Part shown: piece after piece, positions 61,321 through 64,000 of the stretch
How positions within the stretch are numbered: the first letter of the stretch is position 1
Layout: each line of letters starts with the position of its first letter
NCBI RefSeq assembly: GCF_025698545.1
Contig: NC_068571.1
Span: forward strand, 31,591,733-31,655,732
Length of the DNA: 64,000 nucleotides
Source of the DNA: Gossypium raimondii
Taxonomy: Eukaryota > Streptophyta > Magnoliopsida > Malvales > Malvaceae
Reading direction: 5' to 3'
Made by a program: the position numbers and the translations under genes
The notes under the pieces: generated by a model
What the model was told of the DNA's origin: nothing
The model's database searches: none
Seen by the model: only the letters and a program-made list of their open reading frames with translations

Positions 61321-62689
61321 CTTGAAAATTAAGCTTTTCGATCACTAAATCGACCCCCAATCAAAGTATTTCAAAAACATAACATAACAAACTAAATTTC
61401 TTGCAACTTAACAGCAATTAGAGCCTCAATTGCTCAACTACCAAATCACCCTAAAGGTTGTTGAATTCCACAACAATTCGGTACCGAGTTACACAGTTCA
61501 GAACACACACGTTATGTTAAAATTCACAGAATCAACTCAATATTTCGATAACAAAAAGAAGAGTTCAAAACCCACACCTTAATTCGCGATCAAAATGCCC
61601 AAAACAATTGACGCCTTAAACTCGCCAATTTCGATTCACACCTGATGACTTAACGAATAATTTCTCTAACGAAAACACTCGGAGACTCAAAACAAAAGAT
61701 CAAGGCACCAAAAAACAAACAACAGAACAAAATTTGGAAAAGAGGGGAAATGAAAATAATAATAAAAACTGAAAAAACAAAGAAATGTGGGAACGTGTAA
61801 AAAAATTAGAGTCCCCTCCTTTTTTTCTCTCTCTCCCACAACTAAAATAAAAATAAACTAGAAATAAAATAACAAACAAAATCTTCTATACTTAAAAACA
61901 ATACTAAAGCAAAATTATTTCCCTAGAATACACACAAGATGACTCGAACAAAGAACCCAGAGACAAACTAACACACAACTAACCACCAGACCAGCAAGCC
62001 CATTCTGAAACTAAAACACAAAAACACATATAATTGGTCGAGCTACGCGCAGACCCTAATCACAAATCTCAAAACTTCTAACCCCAAAATCTAGAGCTTT
62101 ACATGTTATAAGTATTTGGTTATGTTTTTAACTTTTTGGTATATGAACCAATGTATAAGTGGTAAGTTTTAATGGTTGTGTTGATGGTTGTGATGATGTA
62201 AATCTATTTGGTGTTGTTCATTCTATCTTGGTAAAGGAATGTGCATAAATTTTGGTCATTTAGTGAACTTAGTTTCATGAATGTGAACATGATAAAATGA
62301 TGATAAATTTTATGGATGAATAAGTATAGAATGTTAGATTTTTATGCTTATCTTTATCATTTTTTATGAAATGGTCATTTTATTTTGGTAACTTATGAAA
62401 TTTGGTTGAGTTGTGCTTGCATTTGAAAGTTTGGTATTAATGAATGATTTTAACACTTGTTACTTGTGGTTTAGAGGATGAATATATAAATATGACAAGT
62501 TAGTTATGCTTTAGTTTGGATGATTAAAGTTTATGTTTGAATGGTGCCAATGAGGGCATATTGGTTAGCCATTTAGGTTGAATGCTATTTGGAAGGTTTT
62601 GGTACATTTTGAATAGGTTTAAGTGATGATAATTGCATGGTTTGGTACTTAAGGAAGTGTAGGTGAAAATTCTTGTGTTTGAAGGTATT

Positions 62690-62940
62690 TTTTGGGTTTA
62701 CACGGTCTGCCATATGATCGTGTACCCTACACGGTTGCATGACACAACTATGTAGCCTATTTGATTTTGGTGCAGTTTTTTCCACACAACCACAGAGAGT
62801 TACACGGTCTGGGGACACGGTCGTGTGACCTTAAATTACACTAGCACAATTTGCTACACCATTTGGCTACACAATCATGTCCTTGAACCACACGGACTGA
62901 GTTATGTCACACGACCTGATAACATAGTTGTGTGACCCCT
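62690..62940. repeat. Third, weaker CACACGG/CCGTGTG cluster, in LTR C
   Basis: Words such as 'acacggtctgccatatgatcgtgta', 'ggggacacggtcgtgtgacc' and 'cacacgacctgataacatagttgtgtgacc' occur within 250 bp. It shows that the motif occurs in two different LTR families here. Confidence 0.6.
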
Positions 62941-63861
62941 ATTTTCTCTTTTGCCTGGATTGTTGTAAAAGTTTCAGTTTAGTCTAGAATTGTTCCCAAT
63001 TTGTTTTAAATGCTTCGAATGTTTTATTTAAGTCTGGTTATAATTGATTATTATGGAAATGATTGTAATTTAATTATGAAAGAATCTATTTGGATATTTA
63101 TGTCTAGTTAGTAAACAGTGTTAACGTTTTACAGTTGTGATACCTTATAGCTTGGGTCAGGTGACCAGACCGAGTATAGGATGTTATATAACTGGAGATG
63201 AACAGGTGCATGCAGATCATATCCATTACTAAAAATAAAATTTAGGGGAGAGCTTTTACTAGTTTCATTTTCTTGCCTTGTACCATAAACCTGAGACCCA
63301 AATCTTCATTTGCTTTGAATTTAAGATTATTTCATGGGATTTCTGGGTATTGGCATTGGTTTTTCATAATTTTGTTCTATTACTTTCATGAGAACCAAGG
63401 AAATAAGTTATAGAAGAAGTATAATTCATAAGTGAATGTGAGATATTCTTAGCAATATTAAATTATCTAGGCAAACACCTTCTTTTAAAGTTCAGTGTTT
63501 TCTTGGTACATGAGGTCTAACTTTTTATGTAGTTCTAGATTTTCCTGATGAATGAGGTGTCCCTGCAATTCAATAATTGAATGTTACTCAACAAGAAAAT
63601 ATGTAACAATGAAAACTTGAATAAAAAGGCAGAAGAGCTTAATATAAAACCTTGTTGTTTAGCTCTTTGATGTCATCTGTTAGAATTTGATCCTGTAAGT
63701 AGAGAATAGTAGAAGAGCAATTGCGTAAATATTATCTTCTTATCTTGAATATTTTTTTGTGAAAGTTTCATCCAATTGTAATGTTTGTCATGCCTTTTTC
63801 ATACAGAAACCTTTCAAACTCATTTCAAGTTGGTTTTCTAGGTTCTGTAGATCATCGATGC

Positions 63862-64000
63862 TGTAACACCCTCAACTCGATCTGGTTCACCGATCTAAAT
63901 CTTGGGTGTTACAACACTAATACAAACTTACTCAAAAATAAAACATACTAGTTTTCAAAATTTACATCTTATTTAATAATATTGTTCCAATTGACTTACA
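63862..64000. mobile_element. Start of another LTR (E) inside the MADS-box K-box exon
   Basis: TGTAACACCCTCAACTCGAT begins directly after the exon codons for DDLQNLENQ (minus strand), with GATGC as the possible target site (63857-63861). The opening matches the style of the other LTRs. The element leaves the window, so its type and its right-hand duplication cannot be checked. Confidence 0.75.

Larger units (their letters stand above)
57177..62103 (+). mobile_element. Solo-LTR-like element 'D' with internal tandem duplication, nested in C
   Basis: It starts TGTAACGCCCCAAAAATGG and ends CTAGAGCTTTACA. The 5-mers TGCTA (57172-57176) and TGTTA (62104-62108) flank it, one mismatch. It consists of two direct copies: about 57177-59565, ending at 'ttggggtcccc', and about 59588-62103, which carries about 300 bp more. 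The copies align throughout with many substitutions, so the duplication is old. No gag-pol is present. Confidence 0.75.
55031..63188 (-). mobile_element. Solo LTR 'C' (same family as B) inserted in the MADS-box last exon
   Basis: It is flanked by TAACT on both sides (55026-55030 and 63189-63193). The plus strand starts TATAACAG and ends GTATAGGATGTTATA. Read on the minus strand, it ends with the same 'gtggttccgaaaccactgtttctgac' block as LTR B. Taking out element D (57177-62103) leaves about 3.2 kb, like B. The MADS-box coding frame joins exactly across the insertion once one TAACT is removed. Confidence 0.9.
54969..63861 (-). pseudogene. AGL17-clade MADS-box gene, 3' half, broken by LTR insertions
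   Basis: Exons read on the minus strand: part of the K-box exon at 63861-63794 (DDLQNLENQLEMSLKG, FCMKK); a 42-nt exon at 63692-63651 (DQILTDDIKELNNK); an 84-nt exon at 63562-63479 (GHLIHQENLELHKK, LDLMYQENTEL, stop, KK); and the last exon beginning about 63228 (NGYDLHAPVHLQL). The last exon is cut at 63189 by solo LTR C. It resumes at 55025 as SQPLPQKNDTLEKPMKLG with a stop at 54971-54969. The family C-terminus is VHLQLSQPxx...KLGLQLH. These proteins are transcription factors; the K-box drives dimer formation. Damage: an LTR at 63862 within the K-box exon, a GC donor after MKK, a TAA where ELYKK is expected, and the split last exon. An exon carrying YGTRD was not found. The MADS domain would lie beyond the window. 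Confidence 0.85.

Overview
This window is repeat-rich nuclear DNA from a dicot plant. Intron-bearing genes with GT-AG junctions, Ty3/gypsy LTRs beginning TGTAACACC, and clusters of the CACACGG/CCGTGTG motif suggest Malvaceae, probably cotton (Gossypium). The genus is an inference from repeat style, not a search result.

Layout. 1-292 is the tail of an LTR. 1419-2558 (+) is a decayed plant mobile domain (PMD) gene, convergent with a decayed MULE transposase at 2925-4800 (-). 4950-22970 is a stack of retroelements. A chromovirus pol (+) lies in three pieces (4950-5120, 19387-19606, 21744-22915). It is split by two solo LTRs of one family in opposite orientation (A1 5121-19386, A2 19607-21743). 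A1 in turn carries a Tekay/Del-like gypsy element with both LTRs (5129-14570) and a solo LTR of the same family (16507-19315). 24880-29480 is the gene island: a complete seven-exon cyclic nucleotide-gated channel gene (+, 712 aa) convergent with a lipid transfer protein gene (-). 30490-31640 is a Sirevirus-like copia remnant. 33463-34402 (-) is a DUF1442 gene with one frameshift and one stop. 35470-39650 (+) is an L1-type LINE. 40320-48500 is a copia remnant split by a solo LTR (41242-47734) that contains a nearly perfect 2-kb tandem duplication. 48959-52138 (-) is a complete seven-exon WSD-type wax ester synthase/diacylglycerol acyltransferase gene (509 aa), with a long-TIR foldback element just upstream. 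54969-63861 (-) is the 3' half of an AGL17-clade MADS-box gene. Its last exon is cut by a solo LTR (55031-63188), which contains another LTR element (57177-62103), and its K-box exon is cut by a further LTR that starts at 63862 and runs off the window.

Only three genes look intact: the CNG channel, the LTP and the WSD acyltransferase. They are not an obvious pathway, although LTP and WSD products both belong to surface-lipid biology. The most notable observations are the MADS-box gene broken by nested LTRs whose coding sequence can be followed across a perfect TAACT target duplication, and the 41.7-45.6 kb tandem duplication whose copies differ mostly by short G/C-rich indels. No wholly new system was seen; the new information is mostly insertion history and gene decay.
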